DNA of 64,000 nucleotides from Amia ocellicauda (Eukaryota; Chordata; Actinopteri; Amiiformes; Amiidae): assembly GCF_036373705.1 (NCBI RefSeq), contig NC_089850.1, forward strand, positions 48,635,548 through 48,699,547. The letters run 5' to 3'. The notes beneath the pieces were generated by a model, which did not search any database, was not told where the DNA came from, and saw only the letters and a program-made list of their open reading frames with translations. Within the stretch, counting starts at the first letter, position 1. The number at the start of each line of letters is the position of its first letter. Made by a program: the position numbers and the translations under genes. Of the stretch, positions 47,190-57,241 are shown one piece after another.

Positions 47190-47345
47190 TTCTGTAATTG
47201 AAGACTGTATTTTCTTTTAAACAAAAAATATATTTTGCAGCTGTGTTGTGTTTTTGCCTGATTGTCTGAAAATGTTTGAGTCAATAGTAGCTGTGTATAT
47301 TTAACATTAGGTGCTTGTAAAACAGCTGTAACTGCAATGCTGGCT
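47190..47345 (+). repeat. Gig2 3'-flank homology of unit C
   Basis: Resumes after the Tc1 insertion with TTCTGTAATTGAAGACTGTA and continues as in 27.17-27.33 kb and 40.31-40.50 kb (GCAGCTGTGTTGTGTTTTTGC). Confidence 0.75.
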
Positions 47346-48035
47346 GTACTGTAAAAGAGAAAGCCAGTGTGGGATTGGTCAATGTTGCTATATTAAGAAA
47401 TACAACAGGACCACTGATTAAATCATTAATTTAATATTTTCAATAACCAAAGGAAGATACAAAATTGTTACTGTGGGCAATAAACACAGATCTTCATGGA
47501 GATAATGTGAACCATGTATGAACCTTTATCATTGAAATCAGGTGTCATAGGATGCACACAAAGTTATGTGGGATGTGACACAGTGCGCGTGACGCTGGTG
47601 AACTCAGTGATGTGGGGCTCGCTGGGCAAAGCTACAGTAACAGGATACAGCATGCAGCTCTAGGTGCCTTAATACTGTGGCTCATTTGTTTAGTTATTGT
47701 ATTGCACTTGGTGTGTTAAGAAACAAATGAAAAAATAACCTAAAAAATAACAATAAAGCAACCAAATAATGATAATAATTTTCACAATTTTCATAATATG
47801 GAAATTCAAATGTGTGCTATCACACTGAGGTTGCTTATGTTTAATGCAGGGTTTACATATTTATTATTCATTCTAAAAGGCTGAAGAAAGAAGAAGGAAA
47901 ATACAAATATATAACAAATCCAATGTAAAACTAAAGTGTTTTTCTGCTACGCTACTCTTCTCTCAGGCCTGTATTGTTCTCAGGTTGTCTCCAGAGTGGC
48001 AGTAGTGGCAGTGAGGTGGTGCTCTTGACTCATTG
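47346..48035. other. spacer between unit C and the divergent Gig2 gene
   Basis: AT-rich, no gene seen. Contains the putative 3' end region of the minus-strand gene at 48,036; an AATAAA-type minus-strand signal is not obvious close to the stop. Confidence 0.4.
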
Positions 48036-48680
48036 TCAGTTGCCCCTCTTGCAAACATGAGTGCCCATGAAGGGGCAGATGGTGTCCCGGCAGCCCCAGC
48101 AGGTTTCCAATTGGTGCCCTCCCTGTGCCGCCCCCCCACAGGTCCTGCAATGCCCCTGCCCCTGCCCCTGCCCCTGACCCCCCCCCTTTTGCCCCCTGCT
48201 ATGCTGCTGTATAAGCCCCTCTAGCTGGCTCCGGACAGCGGGGTCGCTGCAGTGCACCACCCCCACCACGCTCAGTCTCTTCGGGTCCCACACGCAGTCT
48301 TCCTCAAAGCGCCCCCCAGAGGCGGGCATCCAGGCCGTGTCATAGCCGTGCTGGTGCCAGCTGGTCTGGAGCTGCAGGCCCTGCCCGTCAATGCGCTTCA
48401 CTTTGCCCACTCGCACCCGCAGCTCCAGCACCACTCTGTCTGCGGGGCCACAGAGGGCAGGGTAGGATGAGGCCTTCTTGATGTCCCGGCTGCAGTACAC
48501 CCCCGGGCCCAGCGTACCCCCTTGTGACTGGTGAAACCCTGTGGTGATGATGGCCTTCGCATTGTTCTTGTGGGTGCCATGGTACATGGTGTAGCTACGC
48601 CCCCCCCGTGGGGCCTGGCCGGGCTTGAGCCGTCTCCGCTTCTCTCGACAGGCCTTCCAGCCAAAGAAACTCAGTGACAT
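48036..48680 (-). CDS. divergent Gig2-like PARP-fold protein with Cys-rich tail (214 aa)
   Basis: The start chosen is the ATG at 48,680, five bases after a splice acceptor (CCCATAG at 48,686-48,692); an upstream in-frame ATG at 48,734 lies in the intron. Residues 1-20 are basic. MYHGTHK (32-38, His34-Gly35-Thr36) and LGPGVYCSRDIKKA (57-70) match the Gig2/PARP boxes, followed by LELRVRVGKVKRID, YDTAWMP and EEDCVWDPKRLSVV, as in the two tandem copies. Unlike them it adds about 60 residues: a Gly/Gln linker (167-176) coded by a CCCCTG repeat, then six cysteines at 178, 181, 194, 197, 202 and 210 with a histidine at 208, which could bind zinc. The frame is open. It lies on the opposite strand to the tandem copies. 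Confidence 0.8.
   Translation of the reverse strand: MSLSFFGWKACREKRRRLKPGQAPRGGRSYTMYHGTHKNNAKAIITTGFHQSQGGTLGPGVYCSRDIKKASSYPALCGPADRVVLELRVRVGKVKRIDGQGLQLQTSWHQHGYDTAWMPASGGRFEEDCVWDPKRLSVVGVVHCSDPAVRSQLEGLIQQHSRGQKGGGQGQGQGQGHCRTCGGAAQGGHQLETCWGCRDTICPFMGTHVCKRGN
48151..48177 (-). repeat. (CCCCTG)n coding repeat
   Basis: Four to five hexamer units encoding Gly-Gln repeats in the linker before the Cys-rich tail; probably length-variable. Confidence 0.85.
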
Positions 48681-49117
48681 CAGGTCTATGGGAGGGGGGA
48701 AAGCAGACAGAAATAATCCGAATTTCAATCCCATTATTTATTGCAAAGCCCTGGCGAGAAATGTACAGTCATACATGACTCTGCTGCCAAACCTGGGACA
48801 GGCAATGACATGGGCAGCCTGAATAGCTTGAACTCCAACTCTAACACTTCAAGCAATGCCCATACAAATCTAAACCCGCATCAGTTACCTCTTCAGCAAC
48901 CCTATCCTAGCCGGGACCAAAATGTAACCCTGATTGAATTGTTATCTTTAAGTTTAGTGCGTCATTTATCTACATTACTCAGGTGGTTTTCCTGTTGCCT
49001 ATTGTAGATCACTACTACACATGGCTGTGAATTGTCTGAGCTGAAGTCTGCCTTTTAAAACAAGTCTCCTTTCAGTTGGTAACTCAGTCTCTAGATACGA
49101 GATAAATTAAGTTTTAC

Positions 49118-49200
49118 CTTCTCGGTGTTGCAGTCTTCCTATCTCTCCACACAGAGTCTGAACCCTACAGCTGCTGTGACTGTTGCAGCTGCTTGCGTTT
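49118..49200 (-). other. non-coding exon 1 of the divergent Gig2-like gene
   Basis: On the minus strand the segment ends in a donor, CCGAGAAG|GTAAAACTT (exon edge 49,118), to be joined to the acceptor at 48,686-48,687. The architecture matches the tandem copies. The transcription start is approximate. Confidence 0.55.
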
Positions 49201-49220
49201 CTTTCTGTCTGGCAGTTGGT

Positions 49221-49236
49221 TTCAGTTTCATTTCTT
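49221..49236 (-). promoter_or_regulatory. ISRE of the divergent Gig2-like gene
   Basis: On the minus strand GAAATGAAACTGAAAC, a double-GAAA ISRE, immediately upstream of the predicted first exon. It supports interferon control. Confidence 0.75.
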
Positions 49237-49586
49237 CAGTGTTGCTGTGCGGGAGTGCAGCACTATGAGGCGTCGTAGGGACATAGATCACCCCGTGGTA
49301 CAACACTATACAGAGATGCATACACTATATACTAAGTCATATACAAGACATACTGAAATGCATATATTGAGATACTTCCGTATGAGATTTGTCTTCCGCA
49401 TACAGTGAGAGCGGACATCAGTCACTGTCCGCTCAGGTCCACATTAGCTCACACAAAGAGTAGGGTATTGCTGCAGAACCGGGCTGTGTCCCGAATCGCA
49501 CACTCGCTCCTACACCCTCCGACAAGTGTACACTTTGCGTGACGCTGTGCTGACGTCACAGAGTGTGAGCAGGGTGTAGGGCAGGG

Positions 49587-49660
49587 GTAGTCAATTATTT
49601 TGTGTCAGGGTCCAGATTACTTGGTCAAGCTTGAACACAAGCATCGGCACCGTAAGCCCC
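49587..49660 (+). mobile_element. single end of a hAT element related to 13.18 kb
   Basis: CAGGGGTAGTCAATTATTTT followed by GTGTCAGGGTCCAGATT is the complement of the right end seen at 13,890-13,938. The other end is not found before the CR1 copy at 50.1 kb, so the element is truncated. Frames at 49.60-49.95 kb may be part of it. Confidence 0.55.
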
Positions 49661-50101
49661 GGCTCCCTGGTCGTGTGCACTTTTATATTTTGGAGGCGAG
49701 GTTGAAATATGTCCACACGTCAAGCGATCCGCAGTTTTGCTGTTTATTTATAGAAATCAGGAAAACAAAGCGAATACCCGTGTTTTTGACGAGTACAAAG
49801 TGCCGTTCTTACCCCAGCTCTTACTCATCTCCAGTTCTTCTCTCAATCTGCCTGATTTCATGGAGATTTTGAGCAAAGTTTTTCGACATCAAACTGACTC
49901 AGAAACATGCTTCGGTTCAATTCACATCGTTTCAATGCATAATTCGGATTAGTCCCGTCACTGTGTTTCCCTGCTGACCATTGCACAGCGCCTCCACTGC
50001 AGTCAAACACTTCAGTCACACTGAGAACAAGAGAAATGAACAGACAGCTGAGCAGCTACACACTTTATTGTCATTGCCAGAGTAGTGTGAACTGTGTTCA
50101 T

Positions 50102-52330
50102 CATAAGAACATAAGAACATAAGAAAGTTTACAAATGAGAGGAGGCCATTCGACCCATCGTGCTCGTTTGGTGTTCATTAATAACTGAGTGATCCAAGGA
50201 TCCTATCCAGTCTATTTTGAAATGTTCCCAAACTTTCAGCATCAACCAAATCGCTGGGGAGTTTGTTCCAGATTGTGACGACTCTCTGTGTGAAAAAGTG
50301 TCTCCTGTTTTCTGTTTTGAATGCATTGAAGCCCAATTTCCAGTTGTGTCCCCAGGTACGTGTGTCCCTGCTGATCTGGAAAAGCTCCTCTGGTTTGATG
50401 TGGTCGATGCCTTTCATGATTTGGAAGACTTGAATCAAGTCCCCACGTAGTCTCCTCTGTTCCAGGATGAAAAGGTTCAGTTCCTCAGTCTCTCAGTAGG
50501 ACATTCCCTTCAGACCTGGAATAAGTCTGGTTGCTCTCCTCTGAACTGCCTCTAGAGCAGCGATATCTTTCTTGAATTGTGGAGCCCAGAACTGCACACA
50601 GTATCCAGATGAGCTCTAACTAGTGCATTGTACAGTCTGAACATTACTGCCCTTGTTCTCAATTCTACACTTTTGACAATATACCCTAACATCCTGTTTG
50701 CCTTTTTTATTGCTTCCCCACATTGTTTGGATGGAGAAAGTGAGGAGTCCACATAGACTCCTAGGTCTTTCTCATGCGTTACTTCATCTAGTTCTATTCC
50801 TCCCATAGTGTAATTATAGTGGACATTTTTGTTACCTACATGTATTACCTTGCACTTGTCCACATTGAATTTCATCTGCCAGGTGTCGGCCCTCAACTGA
50901 ATATTATCTAAGTCCCTTTGAATAACCTGTGCTGCCGAGATTGTATCTGCTGAGCCACCAATTTTTGTATCATCTGCAAATTTGACAAGTTTGCCAACTA
51001 TCCCAGAGTCCAGATCATTAATATAGATTAGATAAAGCAAAGGCCCTAGTACTGATCCCTGTGGAACTCCACTCACAACCTCACTCCAGTTAGAAGCAAC
51101 TCCTCTAATCGACACCCTCTGTTTCCTAGACATCAACCAGTTCATAATCCATCTACTTACATTACCCTGAATGCCTGCAGCTTCCAGTTTGAGGATCAGT
51201 CTTTGGTGTGGAACCTTATCAAAAGCTTTTTGGAAATCTAAGTATATCATATCATATGCTTTCACCTGATCTACAGCTGCAGTTGCATGTTCAAAAAATT
51301 CTAATAAATTAGTAAGACATGATCTGCCTCGTCTAAACCCATGTTGACTATCTCCACGAATATGGTTTTCATTAAGATGCTCCTCTATTGTCTGTCTAAT
51401 CATTGTTTTCAACATTTTACAGGTGATGCAGGTGACACTGATTGGTCTGTAATTTCCTGGCTCAGTTTTGTCCCCTTTCTTGTGGATTGGTATGACATTT
51501 GCTGTCTTCCAGTCAGTTGGCACATCCCCTGTTCTAAGTCTCATTTGGAATATTTGAGTTAGCGGCCTATGAATAATTTCCCTAATTTCTTTAAGTTCTG
51601 TAGGAAATATACCATCTGGCCCAGGTGATTTGTTTGTTTTCAATTCTGCTAGTCCCTTTAGTACCTCCTCCTCATATATCCTGATCTCTCTTAGGGTTTG
51701 ACTGGACTGATAGCTAACCTGTGTCATGTTATTTGTTTTTTTCTTTTGTAAACACCTCTGTAAAATACTCATGTAGAACATTTGCCACATATTGTTAGTT
51801 TTCTAAGATACTTCAATTTTTAGTCTTTACCTGTTTAATTTCCTCCATTATTGACCTCTTGCTGTTGTAGTATTGAAAAAAAGATCTTTGCATTAGTTTT
51901 ATCTCCAAAAGCAATTTCTTTCTATTTCCCCCTTTGCTTTCCTGATCCATCTTTTAATGTCTTTGTAGTTCTATATATTCTTTAAATTTTGTTTAATCTC
52001 TATCCCTTTTCTATGCGCTATACAATATTTTCTTTCTCTTAATGTATTTTTGAATAGTTCTATTAAACCATTTTGGCTAATGTTTTTGGTCCTCAATTTG
52101 CTAAGTTTTGATACAAATTTACCTCTAGTAGTATATATCATTTTCAACTGCATCTGTATCCAGCGTGCCCCAGTCTAACTCTTCTAAGTGCCACCTCATA
52201 CCTTCAAGGTTTGCTTTTCTAGATTTATAGGAGGGAGAGGCTTGGTTGTTTTCTGGTGACATGGCTATTCTGTACAACCTAGCTTGTTTCAGCCCATCAC
52301 AAACAAGCAAAGACACACAGTTTCACTGAA
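50102..52330 (-). mobile_element. CR1-type LINE, longest copy
   Basis: Minus strand. The 5' part (about 52,316-51,800) has broken frames such as LYRIAMSPENN and LRERKYCIAHRKGIE. Frame 51,790-50,552 (412 aa) covers reverse transcriptase: NKSPGPDGI, NYRPISVTC, HGFRRGRSCLTNLL, YLDFQKAFDKVPHQRL, SGVPQGSVLGPLLYLIYIND, and the catalytic KFADDTKIGG. The C-terminal part (50,438-50,178) follows after a frameshift. The 3' tail has TTCTTATG units at 50,104-50,125. The endonuclease domain is missing, so the copy is 5'-truncated and inactive. Confidence 0.92.
50552..51790 (-). pseudogene. CR1 reverse transcriptase frame (412 aa)
   Basis: An open RT frame holding the FADD catalytic box and the upstream fingers/palm motifs, but no N-terminal endonuclease and a frameshift before the C-terminal segment. 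It is an incomplete ORF2 relic, not a host gene. Confidence 0.88.
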
Positions 52331-52334
52331 CAGA

Positions 52335-54460
52335 TCGTTCTGATTGTCTAATGATACAGAGCAGCAGGGCAGGGGATAACTGATATAAGTGCTCCCCTAC
52401 ATTAATGTACGTCACAAACTTAGATGTCAGGATCAATGTATTACATTTTCAACATATAAAAACAAAATGTTTATCTAAAGAGAACTCAAACTGCAAACTT
52501 GTCCTCTGTTCATGTCTACAAGATGTGCTGGAGGAGAGAGGAAAGGGGCTGACTGGAGTTTTTATCAGAAAATATCAACTTGGTCTCCACTTTTCAGACA
52601 TGTGAGCAGAAAGAATGTGTTCTGCAAAAAATATTACAGAAAGAAAGATAAAACAAGACAAGAAAACAAGGAGCCAGACCTGTTTAGTGATGATAGTGAC
52701 TTTATTAAATATGCTTGAAAAGGATTCTCCATTTTAAGCTTTTGCAAACACAGTCACAGTATTAGTAATATTACAAGTAGGTTTACAGAATTAAGAGGAT
52801 GTAGTAGTTTAAGGTTTGATTATGTATGTATGTATATATTTATATTTATTTATTTAATTTCTTCGTTTTGTTTTTTTTTGTAATGAGTTCTGTATAAAGA
52901 AAAACATGGAGTATAATAATGCTGAGTTTTGTCAATAAACAAAAATATACCTGAGCATTAATTTCCTTAATAAAGCATCCACAATTAGTGCAGCTTAAGC
53001 AGATAATAGTCTGTCAAGGAAAACAAGGCAAAGCACAGAGTCTAGAAATTAATGCCTACTCGGCACATCACGTGACACACTGCTGCAGATAATGACTGTT
53101 GCTTATAGTAGCTGTTGAAACCTTGACCCTACTGCACAGTTTTCTCTACTTACTTTAAGTCAAGTTAGGGTGTGGGTCATCTCTTTTACAAAATGTTTTA
53201 CTTGTCTGTAACTAAACTAGAAGACTTTGACTCCCTGTCTGCCAGAGCCTAAGTTTAATATAATAACTCTTGTAAATTGTAGGTTATTACTACGGTTTTG
53301 CGTCTAGCAAAATTCTAAATAGATGTTGGACATCTGCTTATATTTTTTACATTATGTTCAGTTACCTTGGATCTCTTGTATGTATTTCAGCCAAAGCACT
53401 ACGATGTCAGTTGTATATGTGAATCTTTTTATTGATTTCTGTAATCTTTATTATAACTTTTTATTATTATGACAGGGGTGTGCGTGTCTCCCTTGATGAC
53501 CTTCCAATGGCCCCAGCAGAGCCTCTCTCGCCAACTGTTTCTGCAGCACAACGCGGGTCTGAGCTGTGTGTTCCCACTGTCCCATAGAGAGTGAGCAGCA
53601 CCTTTTCACCTCCCTGCTATATCGATCCGCATGTGTAATTTTACTGTGTTTACTGTATACAGTACAGTGTACTATATTTGTATCTCTGTGTTCTGGTTAA
53701 AGTAACATCTAGCATCTCTTCAAGAGGGAAGATGAAACTAAACTATAAAGTTAAAAAATATGCATACAGGAACAACTGCAAAGGTATATGCATATATGCA
53801 TATGTATATTAAATAAGATCAAAAATTTGTATGGATTGATGCACAAGTTTTGTTTCTCACTATTCTCCTTGACAGACTGGTACATCAGCAGAGCCATTCC
53901 TTGGCAGATAATTACACAACCAAAAAAACAACGCGGGGGGCGGCAGGGGGGCGGCGGTGCCCAGCCACAGTGGAAATGCGGTCATGCATGTTCCTTTCAT
54001 TGGTTTCATAAAAGCAATTTTTGTCTAAATACTTGGATTTATTTGAGATATTCTTGTTGTTTTATCATCCTTTTTTATGTAATACTTGTTGTTTGTTTGT
54101 GTTTCAGAGAGACGACAGGCCCCAGTTTTGGATCAGGGGCAGAGAGAGCAGTGCATACAGGAGCCAGGAACAGCTGTGGAGGCACACACTGAACGCGGAG
54201 CAGGTCACCAGCTTACCTGCAAGTCAGGATACACAGCAGGGATAGAGAGAAAGGGGAAACGAGAGAGTGAAGATCAGTTTATGAAGAATAAGATAAAAAA
54301 TATTGTCCCGCCAACTGATCACATCATAAATCATCACATTACTGTTCTATCAGATACACAGGAGCAAGCATGGAACATTAAATAAACTGAATACATAAAT
54401 ACATTTTAAAACTATTTCAGTTCTGTATAGTCTGAAGGGTTAAATTAATAAACTGTTAAA
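52335..54460. other. spacer 3' of the THY1-like gene
   Basis: No confident gene. It should hold the last THY1 exon (C-terminal cysteine and GPI signal) on the minus strand, but I could not identify it. Two weak plus-strand exon candidates lie at 53,474-53,590 and 54,107-54,236 (see findings). Confidence 0.45.
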
Positions 54461-54462
54461 TT

Positions 54463-54497
54463 ATTATTAGTAGTAGTAGTAGTATTAGTATTTGTAT

Positions 54498-54550
<53 letters not shown>
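54463..54550. repeat. (TAG)n trinucleotide repeat
   Basis: About 29 imperfect AGT/TAG units. The poly-Tyr extension of the minus-strand frame here is an artefact, since this repeat lies beyond the THY1 exon donor. Confidence 0.93.
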
Positions 54551-54551
<1 letters not shown>

Positions 54552-54639
54552 GGTGAGAAATAATGCGAGCCAAACAAGCCAAATAACTGATTTGAGACAA
54601 ACATTCTGTGACATCTGGGGACTGTTCCTACAACCTCAC

Positions 54640-55269
54640 CTTTCTCAATAACGCCAGAGTTCTGGTGTTGGCTGCCAATCTTGCAGATGAAGGTGGTGTT
54701 CTCATTGAGCTGGAAGTCTGGCATGGTCAGGCGGTACCCATATGGGTCTAAGGGCATGACTCGGGACTTATCCTTGTATTTTGGGTCTGTGGTGATGCCT
54801 GTCACATTGCTGTTGATCAGGGTTTCTTTGCCTGACTTGGACAAGGAGAACTCATAGGTGGTGATCTGGTGGGCCTTGGGCTGGAGAAGACAGTCTATCC
54901 TCAGTGCTTTATCTTCCTGCTGGCACACTATGATGCTCTGGCCCAAGACAGGAACCACTGACACTGAGGAAAGACAATGTTTGGGAACAAGGTGAACGTG
55001 CTGTAAGAAAAACAATAACACATGGATCTTTATTTTAAATGTTGTTTCTCATTAGAGAAGACTGCAAACATAAAAGTAAAACAGCAGTCTTGAGCTGGGA
55101 ATTGAAGTAAGACTATGCATTTGGCTGCATATTTCCTGGCAGATGACACTTTTGTGATGTAGAGACAGTGGTGATCTAGCTGTGAAGTGGTTGGACCTGC
55201 ACACATGCTTCCGAGAGACCTCTCACACTTACCTGCTGCAAAAACACCAAATATGAACAAGCTGTTCAT
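54640..55269 (-). CDS. thy1: THY1 (CD90)-like Ig-domain GPI glycoprotein, two exons (partial)
   Basis: THY1 is a small GPI-anchored cell-surface glycoprotein with one V-type Ig domain. Exon 2: 55,233-55,294 (5' acceptor TTTTTTACAG; ATG at 55,269), coding MNSLFIFGVFAA. Exon 3: 54,640-54,963, phase-compatible, with donor AAAG|GTGAGG. Joined, they give 120 codons plus one base. The joined start is a hydrophobic signal peptide ending near VPVLGQ. The mature part shows IIVCQQEDKALRIDC (the first two Thy-1 cysteines), TTYEFSLSKSGKE (human Thy-1 has a similar YEFSL), sequons NVT and NTT, and ENTTFICKIG (third cysteine). The fourth cysteine and the GPI signal lie in exon 4, as in other THY1 genes, and were not found. 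The exon pattern matches the known THY1 layout. Confidence 0.85.
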
Positions 55270-55326
55270 CTTTCCGCTTGGTTTCTTGTTTTATCTGTAA
55301 AAAAAATACAAAAAAAGAATTTATAT

Positions 55327-55329
<3 letters not shown>

Positions 55330-55408
<79 letters not shown>
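55330..55408. repeat. (CATA)n/(TA)n/(GA)n compound microsatellite
   Basis: Short ATAC units, then about 30 bp TA, then about 37 bp AG, upstream of THY1 exon 2 (in its intron 1). Confidence 0.93.
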
Positions 55409-55412
<4 letters not shown>

Positions 55413-55689
55413 ATTGGTTGCGTATGCTATCCTGGTTATCTGAAAAAGACAGTAGCTCCCAATGGGCTTATAGACATTGCTGTATGCAGTCTGCACTTTT
55501 GCCGTTCAACTATGTACAAAATTTAAGACACTAGACCTACCCATGAAGAGCAAATTACAAACATGCACCCTATTGCAGTTACATTTATTGTCAGAAGCAG
55601 GACTTCTCAGTATAAACAAAGTTAGGTCAAAATTGAAAACACATTTCTGTATGTGTGTATGTGTATTTATATATATATATATATATATA

Positions 55690-57229
55690 CAAAAGGTTTA
55701 GGCAGGTGTGAACATTTTTTGTAAAGTAAGAATGCTTTCAAAAATTGACATGTTAACAGATGATCAATTAACAAAATGCAAAGTGAGTGAACAGAAGAAA
55801 AATCTAAATCAAATCCATATTTGGTGTGACCACCCTTTGCCTTACAGCATCAATTCTTCTAGGTACACTTGCAAGTCAGGGATTTTGTAGGCATATAGTC
55901 AGGTGTATGATTAAACAATTATACCAAACATGTGCTAATGATCATCAATTCAATATGTAGGTTGCAACACAATCATTAACTGAAACAGAAACAGCTGTGT
56001 AGGAGGAATAAAACTGGGTGAGGAACAGCCAAACTCAGCTAACAAGGTGAGGTTGCTGAAGACAGTTTACTGTCAAAAGTCATACACCATGGCAAGACTG
56101 AGCACAGCAACAAGACACAAGGTAGTTATAATGCATCAGCAAGGTCTCTCCCAGGCAGACATTTCAAGGCAGACAGGGGTTTCCAGATGTGCTGTCCAAG
56201 CTCTTTTGAAGAAGCACAAAGAAATGGGCAACGTTGAGGACCGTAGACGCAGTGGTCGGCCAAGGAAACTGCAGCAGATGAAAGACACATCATGCTTACT
56301 TCCCTTCGCAATCGGAAGATGTCCAGCAGTGCCATCAGCTCAGAATTGGCAGAAAACAGTGGGACCCTGGTACACACATCTACTGTCCAGAGAAGTCTGG
56401 TCAGAAGTGGCCTTCATGGAAGACTTGCGGCCAAAAAGCCATACCTCCGACGTGGCAACAAGGCCAAGCAACAACTATGCACGAGAACACAGGAACTGGG
56501 GTGCAGAAAAATGGCAGCAGGTGCTCTGGACTAATGAGTCAAAATTTGAAATATTTGGCTGTAGCAGAAGGCAGTTTGTTTGCCAAAGGGCTGGAGAGCG
56601 ATACATGAATGAGTGTCTACAGGCAACAGTGAAGCATGGTGGAGGTTCCTTGCAAAGTTTGAGGCTGCATTTCTGCAAATGGAGTTGGTGATTTGGTCAG
56701 AATGAATGGTCTCCTCACTGCTGAGAAGTACAGGCAGATACTTATCCATCATGCAATACCATCAGGGAGGCATCTGATTGGCCACACATTTATTCTGCAG
56801 CGTGACAACGACCCCAAACATACAGCAAAAGTCATTAAGAACTATCTTCAGTGTAAAGAAGAACAATGATTCCTGGAAGTGATGGTATGGCCCCACAGAG
56901 CCCTGATCTCAACATCACCGAGTCTGTCTGGGATTATATGAAGAGAGAGAAGCAACTGAGGCTGCCTAAATCCACAGAAGAACTGTGGTTAGTTCTCCAA
57001 GATGTTTGGGCCAACCTACCTGCCGAGTTCCTTCAAAAACGTTCAAGTGTACCTAGAAGAATTGATGCTGTTTTCAAGGCAAAGGGTGGTCACACCAAAT
57101 ATTGATTTGATGTAGATTTTTCTTCTGTTCACTCACTTTGCATTTTGTTAATTGATCATCTGTTAACATGTCAATTTTTGAAAGCATTCTTACTTTACAA
57201 AAAATGCCTAAAACTTTTGCACAGTAGTG
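55690..57229 (+). mobile_element. Tc1-like element, decayed
   Basis: Inverted ends of at least 110 bp: left AACATTTTTTGTAAAGTAAG and TGTTAACAGATGATCAATTA, complemented at 57,130-57,215. The outer 20 bp of the left end are altered beside a TA repeat. Transposase frames are broken. Confidence 0.88.
56089..57105 (+). pseudogene. Tc1-like transposase pseudogene
   Basis: From the ATG at 56,089 (MARLSTATRHKVVIMHQQGL), the helix-turn-helix part is in frame to about 56,280. It moves to a second frame (56,292-56,534, SSAISSELAENSGTLVHTST), back to the first for LWTNESKFEIFG (first Asp is replaced by Asn), then through more breaks to LQRDNDPKH-like sequence near 56,800 and SPDLNITESVWDYMK near 56,900. 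At least three frame changes make it inactive. Confidence 0.85.
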
Positions 57230-57241
57230 TGTGTGTGTGTA

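Noticed and set aside
23890-47345. An entirely new defence system separate from Gig2
   Set aside because: All repeated coding sequence in the array is explained by Gig2-like exons and transposons; no other conserved frame recurs in the duplicated units.
54463-54560. Poly-Tyr C-terminus of the THY1-frame
   Set aside because: Read-through past the exon 3 donor at 54,639 into an intronic TAG repeat; not part of the protein.
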